Source of the DNA: JAHDHW01 sp965220465
Lineage (GTDB): Bacteria > Bacteroidota > Bacteroidia > Chitinophagales > Saprospiraceae
Direction of reading: 5' to 3'
Assembly: GCA_965220465.1 (NCBI GenBank)
Contig: CBDCPZ010000020.1
Span: 124,001 to 188,000 of the forward strand
Length of the DNA: 64,000 bases
Translations under genes and position numbers: made by a program
Notes under the pieces: model-generated
Databases searched by the model: none
Told to the model about the DNA's origin: nothing
Seen by the model: the letters and a program-made list of their open reading frames with translations, nothing else
In this document: one piece after another, positions 1 to 8,629 of the stretch
How positions within the stretch are numbered: position 1 is the first letter of the stretch
Layout: each line of letters begins with the position of its first letter

Positions 1-1
1 A

Positions 2-406
2 ACAAAAAAGACTGGTGAAATTGTAACCATTCCATTACATCCCTTTGTCAAGGGGATCTTGATTAAACACGATGGTGTTCCACCTAAATCATATAGCAAT
101 CAAAAAATGAATAATTATATCAAGGTGATTTGTGAAAAGGCTGGGTTTACTGAAGAAGTATTTTTGCGACGAAATGGAACGCTTGAAAAATTTCGAAAAT
201 GCGAAAAATGTACAACTCATACGGCACGACGATCGTTTGCAACCAATGCTTATTTAATCGATGTACCTACATTAACGATTATGGCAGCAACAGGGCACGA
301 AACTGAAAAAAGCTTTCTTTCCTATTTTAAAGTGACAAAAGAACAGCATGCTATAAAACTGGCCAATCATCCATTTTTTAATAAAAAATTTCTAAAAACA
401 ATATAG
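2..406 (+). CDS. Tyrosine recombinase/integrase, C-terminal part (5' end outside window)
   Basis: The frame is open from base 2, so the gene enters from the left and only its last 134 codons are present. It matches the catalytic C-terminus of phage-type tyrosine recombinases (XerC/D-like integrases common on Bacteroidota mobile elements). Visible motifs are the beta-hairpin stretch KTGEIVTIPLHP, the HTARRSFATN box carrying the conserved His-x-x-Arg, the second His in GHETEKS, and a downstream Tyr in SFLSYFK as candidate nucleophile. The C-terminal catalytic residues all look intact. The first catalytic Arg and the N-terminal DNA-binding domain would lie outside the window. It may mark the left edge of the accessory region that ends near the tRNA-Gln gene. 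Confidence 0.85.
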   Translation, partial: TKKTGEIVTIPLHPFVKGILIKHDGVPPKSYSNQKMNNYIKVICEKAGFTEEVFLRRNGTLEKFRKCEKCTTHTARRSFATNAYLIDVPTLTIMAATGHETEKSFLSYFKVTKEQHAIKLANHPFFNKKFLKTI

Positions 407-506
407 TAACAAGTGAAATATTCAAAATGAATTCCCTGTTTCAGTAATATATATAGCACCAGTATAAATACGTTTTTTGCCAATACTAAACCATGAGTTT
501 GAAGAA

Positions 507-1562
507 CTAATTTGAATCTATTTCCTTTAGAATTATTTCTGCCCTAGCACTATAAGGAGAGTTGTGATTGTTTTGAATTTCCTTTAAAAGAAAAATAGCT
601 TTTTCTCTTTCCTGGTTTATTTTAAGATAACTTAAGGCAAGATACCATTTTACATCCCGGTTCCATTTGCTCGATTCTGAGTTTAATAAAATTTCAAAGT
701 TTCTAGCTGCTTCAGGATAGTTTTTAATTTTAAGGAGTGAAATGCCGTAATAAAAACGAGCATCCAAATCATCTGGATAGTTTTTTAGGTGGTTGTTTAG
801 AGCTGAGGCAGCTATTTTATAATTTTCGGACTCATAGTCGTACAAAATTTCAAGCAATTGTTCCCTTCTTTGTTTATCGGAAATACCTAAGCCTGAAGAT
901 TCCAGGTCATCTATGATAATTTCCAATTGTGTAGTCTCAGGTTGAAAATAAGAAACGAAAGTTTGATCATAACTATCAGGTCGAGAAAGATAATAGATTG
1001 AAACTGATATTAAAATCAAAATGCTTGCAGCAATGGCAATAGATCTGCGTGTAAAGAGAGAAATTATTTTTGTGTCTGAACTTTTTTTATCGTTGTTTTT
1101 TTTAGGTGATTGCTGGGATTCAAAAAATCCTTCTTTGGCAAGCTCTTTTTCTATCTCTGAGATTGAAAAATCATCAGTTTCTTTTCCAAATTTTTCAATC
1201 CCTAACAATAGCGTTTTTTGAAATTCAACTTCTTTATTAAAAGCCTCATCATCAGTCATTCTCTTTTCAAAAAATGTTATCAGTGTGGGATCCAGTTCTT
1301 TATGTAAATATTGGCGTATATGCTCTTCGTTCAAGAAAAAACCCTCATCATTCAATTTGGATTCAATTTCTGTAAGCGTCTTTTCTAAATCCAGATCACC
1401 ATACTTCCCGACGCCTAGGATAAGATCACGCCGAAATTCAATTACTTTAAATAGCTCTTTATCTTGCTCAATTTCTCTTTCAAAATAGCTTGTCTCCTCA
1501 TTTGACATTTTCCCATTCAAATAATTATCAATTCTTTCAAAATATTGTAAACTTTCATCCAT
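507..1562 (-). CDS. Membrane anti-sigma-like protein with duplicated N-terminal domain and C-terminal TPRs
   Basis: The protein has 351 residues. Residues about 9-76 and 79-147 are two copies of one domain: both run through a Y-L motif, an FE(R/K) acidic stretch, an LxLG(V/I)xK(Y/F)G motif, and end in EGFF. One transmembrane helix follows at about 173-192, then a presumably periplasmic region with TPR-like helices (about 230-345). It starts 11 bases downstream of the ECF sigma factor stop codon on the same strand, so the pair is probably one transcript. By position and topology (cytoplasmic N-terminus, single TM) it is inferred to be the cognate anti-sigma or sensor. No zinc-binding HxxxCxxC motif is visible, so it is not a classical ZAS anti-sigma. 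Confidence in the anti-sigma role is moderate. Confidence 0.65.
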   Translation of the reverse strand: MDESLQYFERIDNYLNGKMSNEETSYFEREIEQDKELFKVIEFRRDLILGVGKYGDLDLEKTLTEIESKLNDEGFFLNEEHIRQYLHKELDPTLITFFEKRMTDDEAFNKEVEFQKTLLLGIEKFGKETDDFSISEIEKELAKEGFFESQQSPKKNNDKKSSDTKIISLFTRRSIAIAASILILISVSIYYLSRPDSYDQTFVSYFQPETTQLEIIIDDLESSGLGISDKQRREQLLEILYDYESENYKIAASALNNHLKNYPDDLDARFYYGISLLKIKNYPEAARNFEILLNSESSKWNRDVKWYLALSYLKINQEREKAIFLLKEIQNNHNSPYSARAEIILKEIDSN

Positions 1563-1573
1563 GGATGCTCACA

Positions 1574-2158
1574 TTATAATTCCTTAAACGATTGATGCTC
1601 TTTGACTAACTTTTCAAAGCTTTTCATGCATCGATGTTTTTTAATCCTCACAAACTCATAAGTGTAATTCAGCATTTTGGCGATTTCTTTTAAATCTAAT
1701 TTCTTATAATAGAATGCCATTATCAGTTGCTTACAAACATCGTGATCCCAATTTGCAAGCAATTTGGAAATAGTATTATGTTTTTCTTCATATTCTCTTT
1801 TAATTGTTGCTTCACTTTCATCTATCAAAACATAATTTTCGTTACTTTCATCAATATCGAAAGTTGTACGACCTTTTTTTTTAAGTTTATTTAACCATTG
1901 AAACCTTGCGACAGAATAAAGATATACACAGCATTTAGCAGTCAATTTAAAGTCAGGTTTTCGAAGATTATTAATCAAAACAATGATTGCATCGTGAAAG
2001 ATATCTTTAGCATCATTTTCGGTTCCACTGTTTGTTCTTATTAAGCTTGATATACCTTTATAACAACAACGATAAAGTAACTCATATGCTTTAGAGTCTC
2101 CATCTTTCAAGCCTTTTACTAAGTTTTTTTCATCTGAACAATCAAATGCTTTATTCAT
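1574..2158 (-). CDS. ECF-type RNA polymerase sigma factor
   Basis: A 194-residue sigma-70 family protein. Region 2 is visible around residues 25-90, with the DAKDIFHDAIIVL motif typical of ECF sigma factors. Region 4 follows at about 130-180, with a helix-turn-helix (LDLKEIAKMLNYTYEFVRIKK). A charged linker (DIDESNENY) separates the two. The length is normal for the family. The next gene on the strand is the TPR anti-sigma-like protein, and the divergent gene 225 bases away is the secreted caspase. The layout suggests control of the neighbouring envelope-protease cluster, but no matching promoter pair could be read in the AT-rich spacer. Confidence 0.85.
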   Translation of the reverse strand: MNKAFDCSDEKNLVKGLKDGDSKAYELLYRCCYKGISSLIRTNSGTENDAKDIFHDAIIVLINNLRKPDFKLTAKCCVYLYSVARFQWLNKLKKKGRTTFDIDESNENYVLIDESEATIKREYEEKHNTISKLLANWDHDVCKQLIMAFYYKKLDLKEIAKMLNYTYEFVRIKKHRCMKSFEKLVKEHQSFKEL

Positions 2159-2383
2159 ATATCTGATTGAAGCTATAATGTTATCAAAATCTCAATTAAA
2201 AAAATTGTTTTACTATTAGAACATATTAAGACAATTACATCTTAAAAATATTAATTACTGACGAAATAAAATTCAATTACAAATAGTAAACGAGATTCAT
2301 GTAAATTTATCAAAAAATGGAATAATGATCACAATTATCTAATTTCAAGTATATAATATCAGGATTAAAAGATTTCCATACAT

Positions 2384-4408
2384 ATGGTTAATTATAAAAT
2401 TATTGGCTTTAGCGTTCTTTTTTTTCTAATGACCTGGACTTCTTTAGCCAGCTCTGCTAAAGTTGCTTTAATTATAGCTATAGGAAATTATCCGGTTGAA
2501 TCTGGATGGGTTTCATTGAATACATCGAATGATATAGAGCTCATTCGAAATGCACTTGTCAAACAAGGTTTCGAAGAAAAAGACATTACTATTCTTCGAG
2601 ATAAAGAAGCTACTCATAATGGAATAATTGCAGCTATCAATAAACACCTAATTCAAAAAGCACAAAAAGGTGGAACAGCAGTTCTTCATTTTTCAGGGCA
2701 TGGTCAACAGGTATTCGATAATGACGGAGATGAAATTGATCATTTTGATGAGGCAATTGTTCCGTATGATTCACCGATGTATTTTAAAAAAGGAGTTTAT
2801 GAAGGAGAGCGCCTTATTCGGGATGAGGAACTTGGTAAAATGTTATTCAAATTGAGAAAAAAGCTAGGCAAAAAAGGACAGACAATGGTGCTATTGGATG
2901 CTTGTCATTCAGGTACTGGAACTAGAGGATATAGTAAAGCAAGAGGGTCAGATGTAAAGATGGCTTCTCAATATTTTCTTGAAAACAATAAAAATATTGT
3001 TTATGAATATAATTCATTGGAGGAAGGAAGCAAAGTGCGACAAAATATAGCTCCTTTGGTTTCTTTTTTTGCTTCCAGTGCAAATGAACTTAATTACGAG
3101 ACCAGAGATCAAAATGGAATTGCCTGCGGAAGTTTCAGTTATGCTTTTAATAAAGCTTTTTATTCAATTGAGAAAAACACCACATACAAAGGATTATTCG
3201 ATCAAATCAAACTCGAAATGGCAGCAATTGCACCACGGCAAAGTCCACAGGCAGAAGGTAATCTTGATCAATTGATTCTGGGAGGAGAAATTGTTGGAAA
3301 CCCTAAACACTACAATGTATTAAAGGTTTACGATGACATTATAGTTATAGATGGAGGAACATTAGCGGGACTAAATCCCAATACCACTCTTTTATTTTAT
3401 CCAATTGATACACGTGATACAACGAAAATTGACCCTATTGCAAGAGGTTTTGTAAGATATTCAGAATTGTTTACTTGTGAGATTCAGCTGGATAAAGTGT
3501 TAGGAAACGAGCAGATATTGGGTGCATGGGGTTTTGTGGAAAGTCAAAATTATGGAGACTTATCAGTCCAATTAAAATTAAATATTCAAAACAATAGTTT
3601 AGAAGAAAGTCTAAAAGAAAAAATAGAAGAATTGCCTGTAATACAGCTAACTGATATTTCTCCAGACCTAATTTTAAATTCAAATGATGATAAAAGAAGT
3701 ATCAGCTTGATAACTAAAGATGATTTTATTCTTTATGAAGGGGGTTTAAGGCATGAGTTGAGCCATGAACAATCAATAATCACTGAAATATTAAATTTTG
3801 CACAAGCTCGATTTATAAGAAACCTCAATATGCAGGATCAATGGATCAAGTTAGAAATGGAACTCATCCCTTTTATTGAAAAAAATACTCCAAATGACAC
3901 CTTGTTTGTAAAAAGCAATATCAATACAAAAACTGGAAAGGGTGGAGTTATCCGTTTTAACAATGGTGATAAATTTAGAATTAGGATCACTAATAATGGA
4001 GATAAACCTGCTTATTTTGCGTTATTAGATGTTCAGCCAGACAATAAAATTAATCTGGTTTTTCCGGAAATGCACCTTAAAAGGAAAGCAGAAGAATATT
4101 TTATATTACCAGATCAAACCTTACTGCTACCAGAAAAAATTAAAGATGTAGAAGATTACTGGACTTTTGGACCTCCCTATGGTAATGAGGTCTTTAAACT
4201 GATAGCTACAAGGGAGCCTATAAACCTAAAATCAGTAATACGTACAAGAGGGGTATCTAATATCAACAAGAAAAATCAACACCCGTTTGAAATCCTCTTT
4301 GGTGCTACTTTTGAAAATAACCTTTCCAATTCCCGAGGCTCTGCTTTACCTGCTATCCCTCCCAATTCAGCTCAGATTTATTCACTGGTTTTTCGGATTG
4401 GGGGGTGA
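2384..4408 (+). CDS. Secreted metacaspase-like C14 peptidase with C-terminal DUF4384 domain
   Basis: A 674-residue protein with a Sec signal peptide (hydrophobic residues 5-24, likely cleavage near SLASSA). The caspase p20 fold follows at about 26-300: a beta strand VALIIAIGNYP, catalytic His106 in HFSGHGQQ, an acidic loop DNDGDEIDHFDEAIVPYD, and catalytic Cys174 in LLDACHSGTGTR. The dyad therefore looks intact. The DNDGDEID loop may bind calcium, as known for metacaspases. The C-terminal region (about 510-615) resembles DUF4384, with FRIRITNNGDKPAYF, a FPE motif and EYFILPDQTLLLPE. It lies divergently from the ECF sigma gene. A broken copy of its C-terminus lies at 12930-13246. Substrate specificity, presumably after Arg/Lys as in metacaspases, is inference. 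Confidence 0.85.
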   Translation: MVNYKIIGFSVLFFLMTWTSLASSAKVALIIAIGNYPVESGWVSLNTSNDIELIRNALVKQGFEEKDITILRDKEATHNGIIAAINKHLIQKAQKGGTAVLHFSGHGQQVFDNDGDEIDHFDEAIVPYDSPMYFKKGVYEGERLIRDEELGKMLFKLRKKLGKKGQTMVLLDACHSGTGTRGYSKARGSDVKMASQYFLENNKNIVYEYNSLEEGSKVRQNIAPLVSFFASSANELNYETRDQNGIACGSFSYAFNKAFYSIEKNTTYKGLFDQIKLEMAAIAPRQSPQAEGNLDQLILGGEIVGNPKHYNVLKVYDDIIVIDGGTLAGLNPNTTLLFYPIDTRDTTKIDPIARGFVRYSELFTCEIQLDKVLGNEQILGAWGFVESQNYGDLSVQLKLNIQNNSLEESLKEKIEELPVIQLTDISPDLILNSNDDKRSISLITKDDFILYEGGLRHELSHEQSIITEILNFAQARFIRNLNMQDQWIKLEMELIPFIEKNTPNDTLFVKSNINTKTGKGGVIRFNNGDKFRIRITNNGDKPAYFALLDVQPDNKINLVFPEMHLKRKAEEYFILPDQTLLLPEKIKDVEDYWTFGPPYGNEVFKLIATREPINLKSVIRTRGVSNINKKNQHPFEILFGATFENNLSNSRGSALPAIPPNSAQIYSLVFRIGG

Positions 4409-4565
4409 ATGATTTCGAAGTAAAAATCCAATTGAGGAAATTCAGAAATGGAAATATTTCCTACTCAGATATAACTCTTCCTTTGAAATTCTTTTCCATC
4501 TTTTTTTGATGAAGTGATCACAACTTGAAGTCTTATGCTATTTATCAGTGAATTCATCCTGCGAG

Positions 4566-4700
4566 ATGGATCTTTTTAAAAAAAGTAAACCTCATAGTTA
4601 TGTCACTGAAAAGCACAACAATTAAGCAAGATGCTCGAATACACAAGTTTCGTATTTTTATTGGTACATCAATAGTCGTCTTTGGGTTGCTATTGGCTTT
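4566..4700 (+). repeat. Left part of a dispersed duplication (copy 1, left arm)
   Basis: This stretch is closely similar to 10632-10760. Both contain an ATGGATC start, a YV-EK segment, the sequence encoding QDARIHKF, and the transmembrane segment SIVVFGLLLALL. In copy 1 the reading frame opened by the ATG at 4566 stops after 19 codons. A one-base length difference relative to copy 2 moves the usable start to 4600. The similarity to copy 2 ends just after the word ATTGGCTTT at about 4692-4700. Confidence 0.75.
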
Positions 4701-6759
4701 ACTAATTTTTCAATCATCAAAACCACAGGTAGATACTCCGGTTAAAAACTTTACAAGTACTTTGATAACTTCAGAACCTTTGGAAATTACTAAAGCCCAA
4801 AAACCAAAAATAACTATGGTATCAAATGATACTATGAATGCTGTGGAATCCTACCCTGCTAATTTTCTATTTATACTGGATGCCTCTCGGAGCATGTGGG
4901 GCTTAACTGAAAATGGGAAGAAAAAAATTATGGTGGCCAAAGAAGCTTTAACAGAAACTATAGATGTTCTTCCAATAGAATCAAAAGTTGGAATAATTGC
5001 TTGTGGACATCAGGAAAAAGACAAATGTGATGATATTGAAATGCTCATGTCATTTGAAACAGAAGATAGAAAAGCACTCCTGGAAAAATTACAGTTTATC
5101 AAACCCCAAGGAAGGACCCCAATCACCGGTTCTCTTGAAATGGCAGGCCAACAATTGGACGCACTAGAAGGAAAAGCCACAGTTGTATTGTTAAGTGACG
5201 GAAAAGAAACCTGTATCGGAGATCCGTGTGAAATGGTGAGAACCTTAAAGGAAAAAGGAATAGAAGTTATTGTGAATGTTGTTGCATTAGATGTAGAAAA
5301 AGAAGATGAACAACAATTAAGGTGTATAGCAGAAGCAGGAGGAGGAGTTTATTATAATGTCAAAGACAAAGACCAAATGAAGAATGCTTTAGTTTCTATA
5401 AAATTAAATAACCCTGAAAAAAAAGCTCCGATAGAAGAACTTTGGTTTAAAGAATTTGAATTAGGATCATTTGATGGTGTTAGTACTGAAGATAAATCCA
5501 TCGCGGTTGATGCATCTGGTAATGTTTATATTTCTGGTTCTTTTAGAAAACAGGTTGATTTCGATCATGGTGTGGAGGAACACATTTTAACTGCAAAGGG
5601 AATTTTGGATATTTTTGTTCAAAAGTTGGATTCTTCAGGGAATCTTATTTGGGTCAAACAGATGGGTGGTAAAGGTGACGATATGGCAAAGTCCATAACC
5701 GTTGATGCATCTAATAATGTTTATGTTACTGGTTATTTTAGAAATCAGGCTGATTTCGATCCTGGTCCGGAAGAACACATTTTAACTTCAAAGGGAAATA
5801 GTGATTATTTTATACAAAAGCTGGATACTGCAGGGAATCTTATTTGGGTCAAACAGATGGGTGGTAAAGAAAGGGACAATAGTATATCTATCGCGGTTGA
5901 TGCATCTGGTAATGTTTATGTTACTGGTTATTTTAGTGTACAGACTGATTTTGATCCTGGCCCGAAAGAACTTATTTTAACTTCAAACGGAGAAGATGAT
6001 ATATTTATACAAAAGCTGGACGCATTAGGCAATTTATTATGGGTCAAACAGACGGGTGGTAAAGGCTATGATACGGTAAGATCTATCACTGTCGACGCAT
6101 CTGGTAATGTTTATGTTACTGGAAGTTTTGAAACAACCAATTCAGCTCCATACACAAATTGCGAAATATTCATACAAAAACTGGATACTTCTGGGAATCT
6201 TGTTTGGGTCAAACAGATGGGTGGTAAAGATTGGGACGAAGGTTTTTCCATCACAACGGGTGTATCTGGTAATGTTTATGTTACCGGATTCTTTGATGGA
6301 CAAGTTGATTTCGATCCTGGTGTGGAGGAACACATTTTAACTGCAAAGGGAATTTCGGATATTTTTGTTCAAAAGCTGGATACTTCAGGGAATCTTATTT
6401 GGGTCAAACAGATGGGTGGTAAAGGTGACGATATGGCAATGTCCATAACCGTTGATGCATCCGGTGAAATTTATGTTATCGGGCATTTTAAAGAACAGGT
6501 TGATTTCGATCCTGGTCCGGAAGAACATATTTTAACTTCAAAGGGAGAACATGATATATTCATACAGAAGCTGGATACTGCAGGGAATCTTATTTGGGTC
6601 AAACAGATGGGTGGTAAAGAATGGGACTATAGTGAATCTATCGCAACTGATGCATCTGGTAATATTTTCGCCCTAAATAAAAATAAATACCGAACGGAGT
6701 CAGATAGTATAATAATGGAGTCTATTCATAAATTTCGCCAGATTTCTTTTGAAAAATAA
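4600..6759 (+). CDS. Membrane-anchored von Willebrand factor A protein with SBBP beta-propeller repeats
   Basis: A 719-residue protein. An N-terminal signal-anchor helix lies at about 21-37 (TSIVVFGLLLALLIF). A vWA domain occupies about 87-270, with the MIDAS motif DASRS at 94-98, a TPIT motif, and a later VVLLSDGKET strand. Six repeats of about 55 residues follow, of the form GNVYVTGYF - VDFDPG - HILTSKG - D-FIQKLD - GNLIWVKQMGGK, plus a final partial repeat. These match SBBP-type beta-propeller repeats. The protein would sit on the periplasmic face of the inner membrane. Metal-dependent partner binding through the MIDAS is known for the family; the partner here is unknown. The start at 4600 is chosen because the earlier ATG at 4566 is out of frame. 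Confidence 0.85.
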   Translation: MSLKSTTIKQDARIHKFRIFIGTSIVVFGLLLALLIFQSSKPQVDTPVKNFTSTLITSEPLEITKAQKPKITMVSNDTMNAVESYPANFLFILDASRSMWGLTENGKKKIMVAKEALTETIDVLPIESKVGIIACGHQEKDKCDDIEMLMSFETEDRKALLEKLQFIKPQGRTPITGSLEMAGQQLDALEGKATVVLLSDGKETCIGDPCEMVRTLKEKGIEVIVNVVALDVEKEDEQQLRCIAEAGGGVYYNVKDKDQMKNALVSIKLNNPEKKAPIEELWFKEFELGSFDGVSTEDKSIAVDASGNVYISGSFRKQVDFDHGVEEHILTAKGILDIFVQKLDSSGNLIWVKQMGGKGDDMAKSITVDASNNVYVTGYFRNQADFDPGPEEHILTSKGNSDYFIQKLDTAGNLIWVKQMGGKERDNSISIAVDASGNVYVTGYFSVQTDFDPGPKELILTSNGEDDIFIQKLDALGNLLWVKQTGGKGYDTVRSITVDASGNVYVTGSFETTNSAPYTNCEIFIQKLDTSGNLVWVKQMGGKDWDEGFSITTGVSGNVYVTGFFDGQVDFDPGVEEHILTAKGISDIFVQKLDTSGNLIWVKQMGGKGDDMAMSITVDASGEIYVIGHFKEQVDFDPGPEEHILTSKGEHDIFIQKLDTAGNLIWVKQMGGKEWDYSESIATDASGNIFALNKNKYRTESDSIIMESIHKFRQISFEK
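5500..6670 (+). repeat. Near-identical coding repeats (SBBP propeller blades)
   Basis: Blades of about 165-195 bases repeat through the 3' half of the vWA gene. The match is at nucleotide level and not only in protein. For example, about 140 bases from 5568 and from 6328 differ at only a handful of positions, and the run encoding NLIWVKQMGGK recurs in nearly every blade. This indicates recent blade duplication or conversion, and the blade number may vary between strains. Confidence 0.8.
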
Positions 6760-6921
6760 TGGTTCAAGAGTGTTGGATTCAATAAAAAACCCATTTTGTT
6801 ATTACACAAGAAAGCATATCAGATAAGTAAACTCCTCGGTAAGCCAATTAAATTTCTCGAATACAGCCATAGCGACTACTATGAGAATGTTGTTTTTTTC
6901 AAAAAAAATTGGCTTTCCTGA
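6760..6921 (+). other. Open in-frame extension after the vWA stop codon
   Basis: The bases directly after the TAA at 6757-6759 stay open in the same frame for 53 codons, up to a TGA at 6919. The product would read WFKSVGFNKK, then LLGKPIKFLEYSHSD, then KKNWLS. This is long for AT-rich intergenic DNA. It has no start codon of its own in that frame. It could be a former C-terminus cut off by a nonsense mutation, or chance. No family is recognised. Confidence 0.25.
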
Positions 6922-7018
6922 TCACAATCTACTTTTGGAATACATATACAATAAAGCAAAAGATTATAAATTCTTTTAAAAATATTCAACCAAATAAAAC
7001 AATCAATTATGAAAAATC
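6907..7018 (+). repeat. Right part of the dispersed duplication (copy 1, right arm)
   Basis: This stretch is nearly identical to 10753-10864. Both contain ATTGGCTTT, then CTGATCACAATCTAC, then the A-rich leader ending in AATTATGAAAAATCT, which starts the downstream lipoprotein gene. In copy 1 the two arms are separated by the vWA gene. In copy 2 they are directly joined at the shared word ATTGGCTTT. Confidence 0.75.
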
Positions 7019-7605
7019 TTATTGTTATCACCATTTGTACGCTGGGAAACTTATTACTTTGGAGCAGCTGTCAGAATAATGTGAATAAAGAAACTGAATG
7101 GAGCATCATGACTGAGTTGCAAGTGAAAACGGCACCTTCTTCTATTTCCATCACCACATCTGTCCCGATTGAAAGTATAAACAAAGAACTAAAAAGAATG
7201 GGGAAAGAAACAGAGGTTATCTCACCTTTAGAAGCTAAAGTAGAGCTCGATGTACGTAGCGATTACGATGTAAGCCAGAATCTGGCGAAGGATGATTTGG
7301 ATGTGGATATCCTCTTATCCATGAAGCCAGGGAGGCTACAAATAATGAAAAGTAACAATACATCTGCAAGTCCTGATGTAGTTGAAGCTGGCCAGAAGCT
7401 AGTAAGAAAAGAAATAAATCGGCTGAAAAACGAAATGAATTCAAAAAGGTATCCTTTGACAAAGGAAGAAATCGAACGGTTACGGTCCGGGGCATCCAAA
7501 GAAGTAGTATTTGAAAAACCAATTCCGTTTAATTGTTTTGGATTCAACTTACATGATATAGCTATTGAAATAACATCTTCTCCCGGAAAAACCTGGATTG
7601 AATAA
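7009..7605 (+). CDS. Lipoprotein of unknown function
   Basis: A 198-residue protein. The signal peptide MKNLIVITICTLGNLLLW ends in a lipobox (WSSC, Cys21), so it is a likely lipoprotein. The mature part has a beta-rich N-terminal half, then a charged helix (about 122-165, QKLVRKEINRLKNEMNSKRY), then a KPIPFNCFGFNL-containing strand region. No known family is recognised. The helix followed by a KPI-F-G pattern recurs at the C-terminus of the next gene (KPIEFSFLGETK), so the two may be distant paralogs. Its leader is shared with the lipoprotein gene at 10855 through the dispersed duplication. Confidence 0.7.
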   Translation: MKNLIVITICTLGNLLLWSSCQNNVNKETEWSIMTELQVKTAPSSISITTSVPIESINKELKRMGKETEVISPLEAKVELDVRSDYDVSQNLAKDDLDVDILLSMKPGRLQIMKSNNTSASPDVVEAGQKLVRKEINRLKNEMNSKRYPLTKEEIERLRSGASKEVVFEKPIPFNCFGFNLHDIAIEITSSPGKTWIE

Positions 7606-7750
7606 AGCTGGAAAAACCCATTTATCCAGGCTTACTCTACCCATTATTTAGAGAATTTCAAAAGAAAAGATAGTTCATACAAGATCAAGGAGTCCAACTC
7701 CACAAGCCAAACCTATATTTCATTATTACTCAAATATAAAACAACTTGTC

Positions 7751-8563
7751 ATGCAAACATCATATAGATTAAATCAAAAAATTAAGAACATAAGCATTCT
7801 TTTTCTACTCTTGATAGTCACATTTTTTTCATCCGGCTTTGAACCTGGTAAACAATCCATACTGGTCAAAAGAGGAAAGTTACATAGTCGGGCAAAACCG
7901 GTCTCTTTTACCTTCACTGTACCTGTGTATGGAGAAGAAGAGGAAGAAATTGAAGAAGGTGAAGGGACTGAAGAATTTGTTGAACCTATTGAAGATAAAA
8001 TGCCTACAGAAAGAAAGACAGGTATATCAATAGTAGAAAAGTTAGAAAATGAGGTGACGTATGAAATTGGTAAAAACAATGGACAAGGTCACGGAAGTTC
8101 AGAAAGCGGGAAAAAAGTAAAAAAGAGTAGTAAAGTCGGCAAATCAAAGAAGCAAAGTAAAGCCGAAAAAACTCAAATCGCGGAACTAGTCTATAAAATT
8201 AAGATTAAAGCGAAGCCTAAAAAAATGCACAAAAAGAGAGATGGGAAAAAGACCAGGGGAATTGTGTTAAATACAACTGAAGCTACTTTTTATGTCGAGG
8301 TAAAGAAAATGGCTGATTCTGCTGATGAGGAAAAAATTGCAGCGGCAAAAAAAGAGAATGACGAGAAGGTAAGTCAGGAATTGAACAAAGTCACTGAAGA
8401 ATTAGAAAAGTTTAAGGTGATTAAGAAAGCCACCTTGAAAAAGATAGCACAAGCGATTAGGAATCCCTCCTCCGATTCCAAAATCATTAATAAACCAATT
8501 GAATTTAGTTTTTTGGGAGAAACCAAAACCATGAAAGTCCAATTCCGGGTTAAGCCAGAATAG
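7751..8563 (+). CDS. Secreted charged protein of unknown function
   Basis: A 270-residue protein with an N-terminal hydrophobic signal (about 13-30, ISILFLLLIVTFF). A glutamate-rich segment follows (EEEEEIEEGEGTEEF, about 58-72), then a lysine/serine-rich segment (about 110-140, KKVKKSSKVGKSKK). A helical region around 195-240 and the final KPIEFSFLGETKTMKVQF strand pair complete it. No lipobox is seen. The C-terminus resembles that of the preceding lipoprotein. It lies in a run of same-strand genes preceded by similar A-rich leaders (ATAAAACAA). Function unknown. Confidence 0.65.
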   Translation: MQTSYRLNQKIKNISILFLLLIVTFFSSGFEPGKQSILVKRGKLHSRAKPVSFTFTVPVYGEEEEEIEEGEGTEEFVEPIEDKMPTERKTGISIVEKLENEVTYEIGKNNGQGHGSSESGKKVKKSSKVGKSKKQSKAEKTQIAELVYKIKIKAKPKKMHKKRDGKKTRGIVLNTTEATFYVEVKKMADSADEEKIAAAKKENDEKVSQELNKVTEELEKFKVIKKATLKKIAQAIRNPSSDSKIINKPIEFSFLGETKTMKVQFRVKPE

Positions 8564-8629
8564 CTTAGCACATTGATTAAGGTTTTACTACTGATTAAAC
8601 TTATTTGTCCATATATAAAACAATCAACA

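Noticed and set aside
1021..1488. Plus-strand frames over the anti-sigma-like gene
   Set aside because: They are serine/phenylalanine-rich shadows of the minus-strand gene with no start context.
5500..6670. Regularly spaced repeats resembling a CRISPR array
   Set aside because: The repeats are in frame, have no unique spacers of constant length and encode SBBP propeller blades. No CRISPR array or cas gene is present in the window.
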